Part shown: positions 1-10,656 of the stretch, piece by piece
Layout of the letters: every line of letters begins with the position of its first letter
How positions within the stretch are numbered: position 1 is the first letter of the stretch
DNA from: Ptychodera flava
Taxonomy: Eukaryota > Hemichordata > Enteropneusta > Ptychoderidae
Length of the DNA stretch: 64,000 nt
Direction of reading: 5' to 3'
Assembly: GCF_041260155.1 (NCBI RefSeq)
Contig: NC_091928.1
Coordinates: 43,619,137-43,683,136, forward strand
Translations under genes and position numbers: made by a program
Notes under the pieces: generated by a model
The model's input: only the letters and a program-made list of their open reading frames with translations
What the model was told of the DNA's origin: nothing
Databases searched by the model: none

Positions 1-304
1 TCTATACCCTCCAATTTGATAGGATATTAGACCTTAAGATGTCACATCTTGTACCTCATTTATAATGCGCATATGTATTTCTTGGCTGGCCAATACTGCT
101 AGAGGTCTGATCTTTTTTCCCGATTTAGAACCGTAACTTAGACATGCCTCATGTGTTTCAAATTGGGAACAACGACATAGACCTATGTGCCCATAGATCT
201 CAACATATACACTCCAATGATACTTCTTAATGACCACATTTTCCTGCCCCATCAAGACTAGTACTCCTATTACAAGTGGGGACTATGTCATTGTAAATGA
301 CTTG
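1..304 (+). mobile_element. Right end of a diverged tandem-repeat (HINE/pearl-like) element
   Basis: Positions 275-304 match the right terminus of the large elements at 19706-21383 and 31582-32797: GTGGGGACT, then a short hairpin, then ATGACTTG, followed by TT. Upstream, around 125-220, the text is a diverged version of their internal repeat ('accgtaacttagacatg ... gacatagacctatgtg'). The left end lies outside the window. The family assignment is inferred from the shared terminus, and the copy is old. Confidence 0.5.
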
Positions 305-519
305 TTGAGTTAATGGTTGTATCACAGTATTCGATATATCTAATTCTGTATTTTTTCCATTTTATATTCTGAATAATTACATTAAACATATTTCACTGTC
401 TCCAGTACATTTCATTTAAGTATTTTCACTTCATGCACTTTATCCCTTTCACACATGTTCAAATATCTGACCAGAGAACAAACACTAAATAGTCCAGGAT
501 GGGAGCTACAGTGTCATTG

Positions 520-1190
520 ACGCTATTTTTTTCATAATTTGCATATTAAATGAATTTTCATACTTGGGGATATTCATCTGAATTGACTTGATCAAAATTG
601 ATGTAACTTGCTATGTACATTTCAGACACTGTAATACAATATTATTGAAAGTCATTAATCATTTTCTCTTCAGCAAATTCCTAATTTGCATGTTTAATGA
701 ACTTTCCTAATTAGAGATATATATCTGAATTGACTTGACCAAAGTTGACAAAACTTGCTACATATATTGCAGATACCATGATACAACATTATTGACAATC
801 ATTAAGCATTTTTACTTAAGTCAATTCCTAATTTACATATTTAATGAACTTTGCTTATTAGGGATATATACTGGGATTTACTTGATCAAAGTTGGCAAAA
901 CATGACAACATTGATGATTATACCTGGTTAAAACAATATCGAAAGTCATTTCACATTTTCATGTCAGCTAATTTACAATTTGCATATCTAATGAGCTTTC
1001 ACAGCTCGGCATATATGGCTTGAAGGACTTGGCCAACGGTAATTACACTTGCTATATAAATGACAGCAGTCAAAGAACTTTAATATTTTTATTTCAGCGA
1101 ATTACATATTTGTATACTTCATGACCTTTTAGAATTAATCGGCGGTGATTATTGTTCATTATGTTTCAATGAAGTCGCCAACATGTGGCA
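520..1190 (+). repeat. Five degenerate tandem units of about 148 bp
   Basis: A recurring core (aatttgcatatttaatgaac followed by tttcctaattag-like text) appears near 541, 687, 835, 983 and 1113, a spacing of about 146-148 bp except for the last. The same core occurs once in the right half of the large element at 19706-21383 (near 20965), whose other internal units have the same period. It is therefore likely part of a related, decayed element. I recognise nothing in 1191-1659. Confidence 0.6.
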
Positions 1191-1659
1191 AAGGTTAAAT
1201 TTCACAAATAACTGCAATATATAATGAAACACGGGAGCATTTTCAGTTCATATCTGGTTCTGACTGAGACCGCTCAACACGTTGTAGAGTTAGTGAAGCA
1301 CTCACGCACGCATGCTCACTATCATACATCGCACATACACACTTTATCGAAGCGAAGAAACGAATTTCATCGCTTTAACTGGGCGAACAATAACCTCGGG
1401 GACAATTCTGTCCACCAGCAGTGTTACCGACCCAGGGTAGAAAATACCCTCAACATCAACAAAAATGAAACAAAAACAAATTCAGTAGATTTAACTAATA
1501 ACCTTGATATCCTTTAAATATTATATGCAGATTTTACACGAATTGCACACCAATAGAGAAATGGTTTATGTAGACTATTTTCAAACTACTTGTGTCTGTT
1601 TCACCTCCTTGGATGTTAGGTTTCTCTGTATTTTTAGTTCAGTGTACCAAAATTTATTA

Positions 1660-2014
1660 ACGTACTAGGTGCCTCAAAAGTGAAAGGCTTAAAATTTGGA
1701 TCAAACTTTCAATGAAACTTTCCACCATTCTCTTTCCAAATCAAAAGTGAAAATCAGGGGTCTTCATGCTAAGTTTGGCACCAGAGAAACAAATTACCTA
1801 ACATTTACTGATATTTGAAATTCAAAATGGCAACCATTCCTGTGTTTACTCTATGGGGAACAATAAAATTTTTTGATTTTAGAAAAAATGAGATGGTATT
1901 TTTTCCTTTTCCAAGCTTAAGAGGTAAAAATGAGCCACACCGGCGGAAGATCAGTAAAAATCTCTCAAAAGTTTAGAGTCCAAATATTTGTCTTCGGGGC
2001 GTATTTTATCTTAA
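1660..2014 (+). mobile_element. Short TTAA-bounded element, family A (copy 1)
   Basis: This is one of six copies in the window of a roughly 330-350 bp family. Shared blocks in order are a GGTAGTATGTGCCTT-like left end, 'aatcaagaataaaaatcaggggtc', 'tttgaaattcaaaatggc', 'gtgttaactctatggggaa', and a right end reading ATTCTATCTTAA. The outer ends are inverted relative to one another. Here the right TTAA is 2011-2014 and the left end is worn. It has no coding capacity. Confidence 0.6.
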
Positions 2015-2030
2015 AAGTCCCAACATTGAC

Positions 2031-2340
2031 ATGTTCTTTTGTTTCGCCTGTATTGTCGCTAGAAATATATGGAGTTTTACTGAGAAAGTAATAAGTAAGA
2101 TGTTACAAATACCAGTCGAATTAAAATTTGTAGATGTGATCAGAGGATATTATTTCAAGTCCAAAAAAATGGAAAAAAAAATTGTAAATCTTATTATTAT
2201 TGGTCTATACATAAATACCATGTCTGTAATCGTGGAGAGTCATTTCCTTCTGTAATTGTTATGAGAAACGAGTTGTATCAAAGAGCCCAAGCTCAGAAAA
2301 TTGAAACCTTGCTTAAGTCATGTGATTTTTTTTTGGTCAC
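2031..2340 (+). pseudogene. Degraded LINE 3' end (reverse-transcriptase C-terminal tail)
   Basis: The 74-codon frame at 2031-2255 and the text just after it resemble the region that follows the zf-RVT motif in non-LTR retrotransposon ORF2 proteins: a Cys, then ARNIWSF, a hydrophobic helix, an IIIGLY block, and then (after stops) NELYQRAQAQKIETLLKS. Stops interrupt the frame after residue 74. The assignment rests on remembered family pattern, not an alignment, and no reverse-transcriptase catalytic motif is present. Confidence 0.35.
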
Positions 2341-2590
2341 ATTGTTGTAATTTTCAGACATGTATACCTTTTATGAGAAAGAAAATGAATTAAACAAATA
2401 TTGCTTGTGTATCACTTTTAGTGTACAAATTATATACTGCAGTAATATATACATATATAAATCATAGTTTTTGCTTTCATGTCATACATTTATACTAAGT
2501 GGAACAAGTGAACCAATAGATTTATATTATGTACTTATAACAAAACACTATAAAGTATTGTGTTGCGATCAAATAATGTTAATTGGTATG

Positions 2591-2720
2591 CACTGTAAAG
2601 CTGAAGTAAATTTGGAGTATTTTATTGGGAGACAACATCATTACAATCAAAATAATCAATGTTATTGCTATACACTATATAAAACTGAAGTAAATTTTGA
2701 GTAGTTTATAGGGAGACAAA
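2591..2720 (+). repeat. Two-copy tandem duplication, about 83 bp
   Basis: The block 'cactgtaaagctgaagtaaatttgg ... attgggagacaa' at 2591 recurs at 2673 as 'cactatataaaactgaagtaaatttt ... atagggagacaa'. It is non-coding and AT-rich. Confidence 0.5.
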
Positions 2721-4041
2721 GTGTGTGTGGATTATACTTAATCCTTTATCACGAAAATGTACAACACAGCCTTAACATTGACCATAAACTTAGGTTGTGA
2801 TGATTAATGATGATACAATGAGTATTAAAGTTTGATTGACGTACTTTATGAAGGAGGATATCTTGTCATGTGTCATTTTGTATATTTTATCTGGGCTGTC
2901 TGTCACCGAGAACAAAGGCATATTTTGTAGACCGCTCTCATATGCTGTACCTGTCATTGAAATGATACAGCGAGCCAGCAACCATATACAGACAGAAACC
3001 TTTCCTCTTAGATATCAGAACAATTTACAAAGATTGAATCGTCCCTTGTCATCTTTAAGAAAGAAGAGTGACATTGTGGTGATTTTTGACGACAATAGTA
3101 ATCAAACAAATAATAGAATAGGAAATTTATCTCTTCTTTAATAAGATTGGCCATAGTAATCTACATACCAACTGTTCTGTAATTCAGTCAGCAACTTTGG
3201 AGAACATGACTTTTCTCCAACGAATTGAAAAATTGCCTTAAAGACAGAGCACTGGTATACTTATATAGAAATAAAGGGCGACGCCTTGACATTAATATGT
3301 TTATTTATGGAAAGCCAAAATTAACGGGCGAGGCTTGCTGAGCCAGTTATTTGGCTTTCCTCTCGCCCCCGCCTATAAATAAACCTTAATGGTAAGTGCG
3401 GAGTCTGTTATTTCCATAATTGTTATCAACAAACACAAGAAAATCGTCAAAATGTACAAAAATTTCCATGCGAAAGTCTAAAGACAAAGGAGCGATACGC
3501 GACGCAATGTCACGTGCATTGTAAAAATTTTCGAAGTGGGAGATTTTTGGAAAAAGTGTCTAAACTTGGCCCACAAGTGCTTCATTTTTTTGTGATTGAT
3601 TATGATCTTTGTAGAAATCACAATTTACGTTTTATCTGTAAAGTTACTATGTTACCATTATTATTCATATTCAAGGACATGTAAACAAACCATTACTGTG
3701 TATTTGTGGTCAGTCATATGGTTCAGCTTGACCAATTAAAATGCGACGGACAGGTCATGGTACGAAAATTTAAATATATCTTACCGTGAAAATCACTGGA
3801 GAACCGAAGACCTTAGTTTAAAGAATTGCAGGGACCATTGTAAAACCATTTGGACCAAACATGAATACTAAATTACTGCCAATATATAATATGTTTGAAA
3901 TTTAAATATTCATGCTTGTATGAAAATTGAAAAGTTTGGTTATTTTAATTTTGTAAAACTTCAAGTATTTTGACCTGTTTATCATTTTGAGCTCGAATCG
4001 AAGGGCTATATCATCGGCCTATACTTTTCCCACCGGCCGCC
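2721..4041. other. Intergenic stretch with one imperfect inverted repeat
   Basis: I find no gene with recognisable homology here. Positions 3290-3392 hold an imperfect inverted repeat (ATTAATATGTTTATTTAT and TGGAAAGCC on the left, mirrored by GGCTTTCC and ATAAATAAACCTTAAT on the right), which could be a small foldback element. A 101-codon frame at 2836-3141 has no domain signature that I recognise. Confidence 0.35.
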
Positions 4042-4051
4042 CTTAGCTTAT

Positions 4052-4340
4052 TAGACTAGTTTAAGTCTGTGATTTGTGAATGTTTGAGTGGAGTAACTTG
4101 ATGATTTGTGTTCTGTTTTCATTTGAAACGCGTGAGTGGAGTGGACGTGATGGGTGGGGTGGAATCCGGCAGAAACTAACTCATTACTGCGCAGACTCAA
4201 AGGTAATGCATTCAATAGCAGGGAAAACCTAGCCTGGGCTGCCAAATTCCGAATAGGCTGGTACGAAATAGGAGAAACATAAGAGAAATTAATATAAATG
4301 ATTTTATTTTTTTTAAATTCACCGACTTGAACCAAGTCTA
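4052..4340 (-). mobile_element. Mutator-like MITE, copy A
   Basis: This 289-bp element has terminal inverted repeats (TAGACTAGTTTAAGTC against GACTTGAACCAAGTCTA). It is a second copy, in the opposite orientation, of the element at 8953-9222; the two share internal text such as GTGCGCAGTAGTGAGTTAG and 'gaaaacagaacacaaatcat'. A 9-bp repeat TTAGCTTAT flanks it (4043-4051 and 4344-4352), with three extra bases on the right. It is non-coding. Confidence 0.7.
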
Positions 4341-4740
4341 TTATTAGCTTATGAACAATCTCAAATTGAAGGCAGATGGCGTAACATATTAAACATTTTC
4401 AAATTCTAAGTATTGCTTTTTCTTGAATGTATCTGTGCTTACAGAGGTAACCTTCAAAGCAAGGTAACAAACTCCCTGATATTCATCAATTTTCTTTTGC
4501 CAACTTGTGTGTACCTACATAAAATTTTTAATTTCATAGATATCTTTTTTTTCTGGTGAAATTTGAGAACTTTGTATCGCATAAATCTGATAAAGTCTAG
4601 CCTAGTTACATCATTTATATGGGCAAATACAAATTTAGCAATATGAAATTTTCAGTCTTTTAATATTTCATGGAGCATGTTAGTGTATCACTTCGTTGGA
4701 GAAAAGTAGTTAGAGTATTGAGTTGGATTGGGAAAACCGT

Positions 4741-6228
4741 TCAACACTGTAATGGTCCAAGCTGGTACTTTCTCTGTTCAAGTTCACTTTGGGACTCTGC
4801 TAGAAATACTTCAATGAACAAGTGCAAGTTTTCGCACTTCAGCAGATTAGTCAAGGTGCACGAGATTGGCGTTTGGAAAAACTGGAAAGTTGCTCGTTGA
4901 TGAGGTTTGCGAATTTCAATGTCGGGAACTTCACCTTGGAGTTGTCGAGCCTGGTACACGGTTGACGTAGTCACTTCCATGAGAACAAGTATGATATGGT
5001 AATTTGAATTAGCATGGCTTCTGTTGGGGTAGAAACGAAGCATAAGATCCTTGACTGGGTTCGCTTGGTTTTCGTACCGTGACTCTGTCTCAGAATTCCC
5101 TTGTATGGTAGAGTCATGCGCAGACTCTGTGAAGTTCATCCCAAGGTTCCAAGTGTCACTCCTGAGCACTCCTTTCCCTTCCCTGATGTTGACGTTGAGG
5201 ACAAAGTTCGTGTGGCAAGCGCCAGTGTCGTGAAGTGGGATGAAATCCCATCGCAAGCTCAGCTGATTTTTCTGCATTCTGGAAAGGTAAATGCGGGGAA
5301 ATCTTGATGTGGGTTGCGCCTGATCGTGGTTCGTTTCTTCACCGTCTTGTTGAAGAGCGTGGTGTCTGTATCCAGCGGTTATGTAATCTTGAATTTGTAA
5401 CTTAAACGTTTTCCCAAATTGTGAGTTTTCAATCTCGAGAATTTGTCTGGGTGACATTTCGGTGAAATGGATACACGGCATCATTTGCTGGAGGAAAAGG
5501 AGATAGGCATTTGCAGCTGGCTCGCTGTCGTAGTCGTGTCTGGAAGACACCCACTTTTCAACTGCCCAAAATAAGATATATTCATCGTATATGACGGTAT
5601 CTGTGGACTTCAGTATCTTGTAAAGTGATTCAGTGTCAAGCTGTATCCACTGTGAAGTATCTACAGCGAGGTGTAAATTTGTGGTGATGACATTAAAACA
5701 CAAGTCAGCCAGCGCGTGCAGCCCGTACATCCCTGCACTGTGTAGCCACAGCATAGCGCCCTCAATGTTTCTCCTTAAGCCAACGACGTCAATCATGAAA
5801 TCTTCACAGATGCTTTTCAGTGGCGTCACATTATATTTGTCAGCCAGAGCAAGAACAGGTAAAGCTCCATGGAGAGAGAGACTTATCTTCCCACTGTACA
5901 TGAATTTGAGAAAATTCTCGAATTCCGGAATACATTCTGGGGATTCGTCGAGGATTATCTCAGATTTAGATGAATCATGCCAACTGGGATCGCACAACAT
6001 TGTCCTGAACACGGAACTATATGCAGCAAGGGGAAATTTACTGACGTTGAAGTGCAACTTTCCAACGACTAGCTTGACGTCACTGATTTCAGGTTGGTTG
6101 AAGAGCGCCATCAAACACTCAGAATGTCTGTCTAATCGACCAGCCACTTCGGATTGCTGGTCAGTACGCTCATAGGTTGGAAAAGTCACATGTGTAAAGC
6201 TGTTTAACGACTTTAACTGCTCTGTCAT
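4741..6228 (-). CDS. BTB/POZ-BACK protein, BTBD17-like
   Basis: An uninterrupted 495-codon frame. Domains in order are BTB/POZ (about residues 46-150, with SDVKLVVG, then FNVSKFPLAAYSSVF, then FMYSGKISL), BACK (about 155-290, with WAVEKWV and a long helical segment), and a C-terminal beta-rich region resembling the TRAF/MATH-like part of BTBD17 (about 315-490). BTB domains dimerise, and BTB-BACK proteins often act as cullin-3 adaptors; that role is inferred. I chose the ATG at 6228 because a splice acceptor (TTTTTCAG, exon edge 6252) lies just 5' of it, so a 5' non-coding exon is expected upstream. The stop TGA is at 4743-4741. Unlike vertebrate BTBD17, no signal peptide is visible at this start. 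Related families include LGALS3BP and Kelch-like proteins, but there are no Kelch repeats. Confidence 0.85.
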   Translation of the reverse strand: MTEQLKSLNSFTHVTFPTYERTDQQSEVAGRLDRHSECLMALFNQPEISDVKLVVGKLHFNVSKFPLAAYSSVFRTMLCDPSWHDSSKSEIILDESPECIPEFENFLKFMYSGKISLSLHGALPVLALADKYNVTPLKSICEDFMIDVVGLRRNIEGAMLWLHSAGMYGLHALADLCFNVITTNLHLAVDTSQWIQLDTESLYKILKSTDTVIYDEYILFWAVEKWVSSRHDYDSEPAANAYLLFLQQMMPCIHFTEMSPRQILEIENSQFGKTFKLQIQDYITAGYRHHALQQDGEETNHDQAQPTSRFPRIYLSRMQKNQLSLRWDFIPLHDTGACHTNFVLNVNIREGKGVLRSDTWNLGMNFTESAHDSTIQGNSETESRYENQANPVKDLMLRFYPNRSHANSNYHIILVLMEVTTSTVYQARQLQGEVPDIEIRKPHQRATFQFFQTPISCTLTNLLKCENLHLFIEVFLAESQSELEQRKYQLGPLQC

Positions 6229-6252
6229 GGCTTTTCTGGTTCTGAAACGAAG

Positions 6253-7104
6253 CTGAAAAAATAAAAACAAAAATCAATACTATACCGTGTTTAACTAAAT
6301 CTTTCTTGTCCTTTTCATTATGTAACTGTACTTGAAATATTTATTTTTGCAAATATAAAATGTGTTTTACGAATGGGTAAATTATCTCCTCGATTTTTTG
6401 TGGTGATCTACATCTAGCCATGAGAATGGCGAAAATCAGAAAGCTTCATCACTGGGAGGGGAGAGAAGGGGATCGATGATCGTTGGCGGCGCCCTCCACC
6501 GACGACTCATGTAATGTTTGAACGCAGATATTTGAAGGATCCTTGGACCATGGAAGGTCCACTAATGGAGGAACATGGCAGGAGGTAGGAAGGGAAGTGA
6601 TCAGATGCAGGGATGAGGTCGACTCCATCTTTGCTTGTCCTTTGCTGTTTTTGTCAGCCGATAGTCATCTCGATATTTGCTGGCGAGAACAGCAAAGAGC
6701 AAGCCGCGGTGAAAACGTTTCCATGCATCTCTACATCTGATTTTAATCGGATTGAGAAATGAAGATTTACTGCTAATCACCAGTGATGGCTGATATACTG
6801 GACTCAGATGAAGAAAATAGTGACCAAAACAACGGGAGAAGAATGGAAGCTGTGTTTCTCGAATACAGAAAAGATAGCATTTATTTGCAAGTAACTGTAA
6901 CCATAATATGTCTTGCGATTGTACATTGGCAGCAAGTTGTATCCATCCAATAAACAAGAAAAAGCCTGAGGCTGACTCTCTGTCCAAAATTTCTTTTGAC
7001 AATCTGACTATTGGAGACTGAATAGGGGTATATCACAAGCCTTGCTCTCTGATTGTGATCGATAGCGCTTGTATGTCGGTATTAGTGTGCAGCGTAGCCA
7101 TGTA
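6253..7104. other. 5' flank of the BTB gene, nothing further recognised
   Basis: This presumably holds the intron and promoter of the minus-strand BTB gene. I could not identify the 5' exon or a core promoter. The opposing frames of 65 and 133 codons at 6543-7002 show no family signature. Confidence 0.3.
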
Positions 7105-7111
7105 GGTAGAC

Positions 7112-7511
7112 CACAGGGAATAGAGTAATCTTGTTGTTGTTGTTGTTGTTGTTGTTGTTATTATTGTTGTTGTTGATGGTGATGATGATGATGACGATAA
7201 TAAAAAATATTAAAAAACAATGTGTCATTCCTTGCTGTTGTTTGTCGATGTTGTAGATAAAAGAAAACTGTAATCGTGACAAAAAACGACGTAGGTCGGT
7301 TGTGTAATAGGACGGGAGTGACTTGGGCGACCTACGTCGTTTTTTGTCACGATTACAGTTTTCTTTTACAATTATCTACAACATCGACAAACAACAGCAA
7401 GGAATGACACATTGTTTTTTAATATTTTTTATTATCGTCATCATCATCATCATCATCAACAACAACAATAACAACAACAACAACAACAACAAGATTACTC
7501 TATTCCCTGTG
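7112..7511. mobile_element. Near-perfect 400-bp palindromic insertion
   Basis: The left arm 7112-7298 and right arm 7328-7511 are almost perfect reverse complements around a 29-bp spacer. The ends are CACAGGGAATAG and CTATTCCCTGTG, and the direct repeat GGTAGAC (7105-7111 and 7512-7518) flanks it like a 7-bp target duplication. Each arm carries a (GTT)n and a (GAT)n microsatellite, which explains the poly-Asn frames here. The high arm identity means a recent or gene-converted foldback. The superfamily is uncertain (hAT or P-like, from the short duplication and the CA..G end). Confidence 0.8.
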
Positions 7512-7611
7512 GGTAGACTGAAAGATCAGCACGACGCTCGAGGACGCGCGCTCCCTACACTGTGAGAGGGGCGAGGCGAGCGTGGACCGATATACGCCAC
7601 AGCAGTAACGC

Positions 7612-7752
7612 TAGCTGTGGTATCGCAACGGTACTTGCATGACTTGTGGCGTACGTCGAAGGCGCTCGGGTCGTTGGGGGACTGTGGTGATGACCCCAAT
7701 GACCCAAGCGCGTTCGATATACGCCACAAGTACCGCTGCGATATCACAGCTA
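7612..7752. repeat. Inverted repeat with arms of about 65 bp
   Basis: The block 'tagctgtggtatcgcaacgg ... gtggcgtacgtcgaaggcgc' is mirrored by 'gcgcgttcgatatacgccac ... cgctgcgatatcacagcta' around a short loop containing TGTGGTGAT. The direct repeat CAGTAACGCT lies near both outer edges. This is probably another foldback element. I see nothing recognisable in 7753-8444. Confidence 0.6.
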
Positions 7753-8444
7753 CAGTAACGCTTGATATTACAGCTTACAAAAATACTATTTCGATCTTGT
7801 ATTTCACATGTATGTTGAGACACGGTCCCTTCGTGGTTAACAGTCGATCCCTTACCTTGACGATGGAGTGACAGGGTCGGAGGTTCAAAAATCGCTGATT
7901 GCGGTTTGTTACACCGAATACTATCTCGCACAGTACTATAAACTAACAGCGAGACTGGCTGCAAACGAAACAGTTTCACGCCAACATCGATAGATGACTC
8001 TTCACATAGGTCGATGTATAGTCCACAGTCCCTCAATCACTACGTTATACTTTCTCTGTTTGTACCATCAGTGCAGTGTTCTGGCTTAACCCGTGCTTCT
8101 ATAATACCCTATGCTCATAAAGGTCACACACAGAGCAACTCAGCCAATCAAAAATCGCGGAGTTGCTCTTCCTCGTCGACACTGATGACGTTGCGAGCTC
8201 TGCGTCAATATGTGCACATCGTACATCTGCATTCGTTGTATGACGTGACTCATTGCATTGTAAACACACGTGGAACACGGTGTCTCTTGTGTCGCAACCG
8301 TGTACACGTGTAATATACTTCGTCTAGAAGTTAATTTATAAAACATTCTGTGAGACGAAGAAGGAGCTCGAGCTCCTTTACAAGACCGAACAAGCCACGC
8401 GCAGCACCGCTGGTCGGCTTTTAAATAGACAGGTGAGTGTCGGG

Positions 8445-8472
8445 CTTTGGCTACGCCGCGGCGTAGCCAAAG
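8445..8472. repeat. Perfect 28-bp palindrome
   Basis: CTTTGGCTACGCCG is followed immediately by its exact reverse complement, with no loop. It sits within a weaker inverted repeat (GACAGGTGAGTGTCGGG against CAGGACACTCTCGCC). No gene is attached to it. Confidence 0.7.
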
Positions 8473-8952
8473 CAGGACACTCTCGCCATACTCGTAAGGC
8501 TAAGTGGGAACACAACCCCAACCCCGGGAACACTACTATATACGCAAACTGCACAAAGAACATTCAACCGAAACAAAAAAATGTTTTTTCGCCTGTAACA
8601 ATCTCATCAGGGGTAGGCCTAGAGTTGGTATTTCAGAAAGAAACACTTTTTATGCTGTTTAAGCTTATATCTGCAATTTTACTTTGCCTATTACACTTAG
8701 GCCCTACTTGTGCAAGAATTTTTTACTGAATAATATTTCCATTTAATTATTGTTAGAAGTAGCTTAGGCCTAAGATTCCCAATTTTATTTCATCATCCTC
8801 AAATACAGAACTTGTTAAATACAGGTTGAAAAGAAACTGCTAGGGCTTAGTTTTCAGACTCTATGTTTAGTCAAGTCACCTCCAGTATCCGAATAGGTGG
8901 TACGTTTGCTCCACAGATAAACTGTTTTCGAAATCATATGTAACTTCAACGA

Positions 8953-9222
8953 TAGACTTGGTTCAAGTCGGTGAATTAAAACTATGAAATCATTAACTCT
9001 TCATATAAACCTATTCGTCAGCCAAGGCCAGTTTTCCAACGATTGGACGCGTTACCTTTGAGTGTGCGCAGTAGTGAGTTAGTTTCAGCCGGGTGTGATT
9101 CCAGGAGAAACCCCCTGTATGGCGTTCAACCACTCACGCGTTTCACATGAAAACAGAACACAAATCATCGCTTAGCTTCACCCCACTAAAACATTCACAA
9201 AGCACAGACTTGAACCATGTCT
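8953..9222 (+). mobile_element. Mutator-like MITE, copy B
   Basis: This is an inverted relative of the element at 4052-4340. It has ends TAGACTTGGTTCAAGTC and GACTTGAACCATGTCT and the exact 10-bp flanking repeat ACTTCAACGA (8943-8952 and 9223-9232). A duplication of 9-10 bp with no transposase inside fits a Mutator-type non-autonomous element; the superfamily is inferred from the duplication length only. Confidence 0.75.
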
Positions 9223-9809
9223 ACTTCAACGACGCAATTTTGTGAAACTGTTGCACTTTCGTCATTGACGTCACTCTGGTGTATTCTTCTGGTGTACAGG
9301 CTGGTGCGTTCACAGTCACATCTGGGCGCGCGGAAGCATTGAAGGGAACTTGAAAAAATTAGCTTACGTGAGGGGAGGGAAACTTGAAAATACTGTAGGG
9401 ATTTACAAAATAATAATAATAATGCTGATTGACAATATCATTACGGACGATATTGAATAAAAACTTTTATAGTCACAATTTTTAAAATAGTATGCTCACA
9501 GACCTGTGTTTGTTCACGGCTACTCTGTCGTGGTTTTGTTGTGTGCAAAAAACCAATTACTTTTATTTTTATACGCATTTTTTCACCCATAAAACTGCTA
9601 GCGCTTCAGCCATATCAAGAGGAGAGAGGTTGAGTTTTGAAGAGCAGTACAAACACAGTGATCTAAATTATAGCAGGTGCAGCCAACGGACAATGCACCT
9701 TTAAAGGGGTCCTTACTATAATGGGATATATTTGTACATGACAAGTAATGTGAACCGACTAATTTTAAGTCAAGAGGGTAATTAATTAGCTGTTCATAAT
9801 TTAAATTTT

Positions 9810-10420
9810 GCCCTCCACTGAAAATTTTTTGACTTACCCTGCCGCACTCAAACTTCATTTTTACCCGCTCCCTCATATTTTTGCCTATTCTCCCTCCCCA
9901 CCGTGAATGTTTGAAGCTCCCCTGCCCTGTAGCGAAAAAAAACTTGCCGATTTCCCCTGCCCTGGAAAAATTCCCTTCAAACTTTTTGTCATTCCATTTC
10001 CCCTGCAGACATGAAGCTACCTTACCCTGTGATGAAAAAACTGTCGATTTTCCCTTGCCCTGAGAAAAAAATTTCCCTTGAAAATTAACATTCCCATGCA
10101 GACACATACTGCAGGTGGCCTTGTATTTGGTTTCCGTCTCGCAGTACATAGAGCGAGATGTGAGGCCAATCGATAGTCAAAGTAGTCTGGGTAACCTTTA
10201 AAAGGTATAAGTACTTGTACTGTGTCCCCATCCCCGGAAACACAGTGGCTGAAACTCCCTGTCCCTCAGTGTTTTTAAAGTAGCTTCCCCTCTCCTCGTT
10301 TTTCGCCAAGCCCTGTCCCCAGGACAACTAATATCTGCTCTGCCCGACAAAAAAACTAAATTTGCTCCCCTGCCACCTAAAATATGTCCCCTGCCCTAGC
10401 AAAATTAAAACTTATGCCCT
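9810..10420 (-). repeat. Degenerate purine-rich interspersed repeat
   Basis: On the minus strand the text repeats AGGGCAGGGGAA-type blocks separated by 15-30 bp spacers of variable sequence (plus strand: CCCCTGCCCTG, CCCTGCC, TCCCTTG). It recurs at least eight times between 9830 and 10070 and again at 10250-10400. The 183-codon minus-strand frame over it is a by-product of this bias. Its nature is unknown. Confidence 0.5.
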
Positions 10421-10514
10421 CAAAATTGCTTCCGGAATAGCTTTTTCAATGAACAGCTCCGTTCGCTGCACCTGTTATAGCACTGGTGACCCTAGGCCTC
10501 TCGTCCTCTCGTTA

Positions 10515-10656
10515 AGCAATAACCCCCCCGCCGCAGGAGGGTATACACGAGATTTTGGTACAATGCGCGACATATAGCATGAGCCGATAGGCGAGTGCTA
10601 TATGGAGCGAATTGTACCAAAATCGAGTGTATACCCGACTGCGAAGGGGGTATTGC
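10515..10656. repeat. Inverted repeat with arms of about 60 bp
   Basis: AGCAATAACCCCC, GGGTATACACGAGATTTTGG and TACAATGCGCGACATATAGCA on the left are mirrored by TGCTATATGGAGCGAATTGTA, CCAAAATCGAGTGTATACCC and GGGGGTATTGCT on the right. It is probably a small foldback element. Confidence 0.65.

Noticed and set aside
2836-3141. 101-codon plus-strand frame
   Set aside because: No domain pattern and no partner exons; could be LINE debris but I saw no diagnostic residues.
5051-6175. Plus-strand frames opposite the BTB gene, including a 180-codon one
   Set aside because: Antisense shadows of the minus-strand coding frame; no domain signature.
7082-7565. Two similar proteins with poly-Asn on opposite strands
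   Set aside because: They are the two arms of one palindrome translated in both directions; the Asn runs come from (GTT)n.
9266-9273. Additional TGACGTCA octamers (also about 6070 and 55667)
   Set aside because: Located in a repeat flank, in coding sequence and in an intron; they show the octamer is too common here to call promoters by itself.
9598-10149. 183-codon minus-strand frame with GKF/QGK repeats
   Set aside because: Follows the degenerate G-rich repeat; no homology and no start context. Reported as repeat only.
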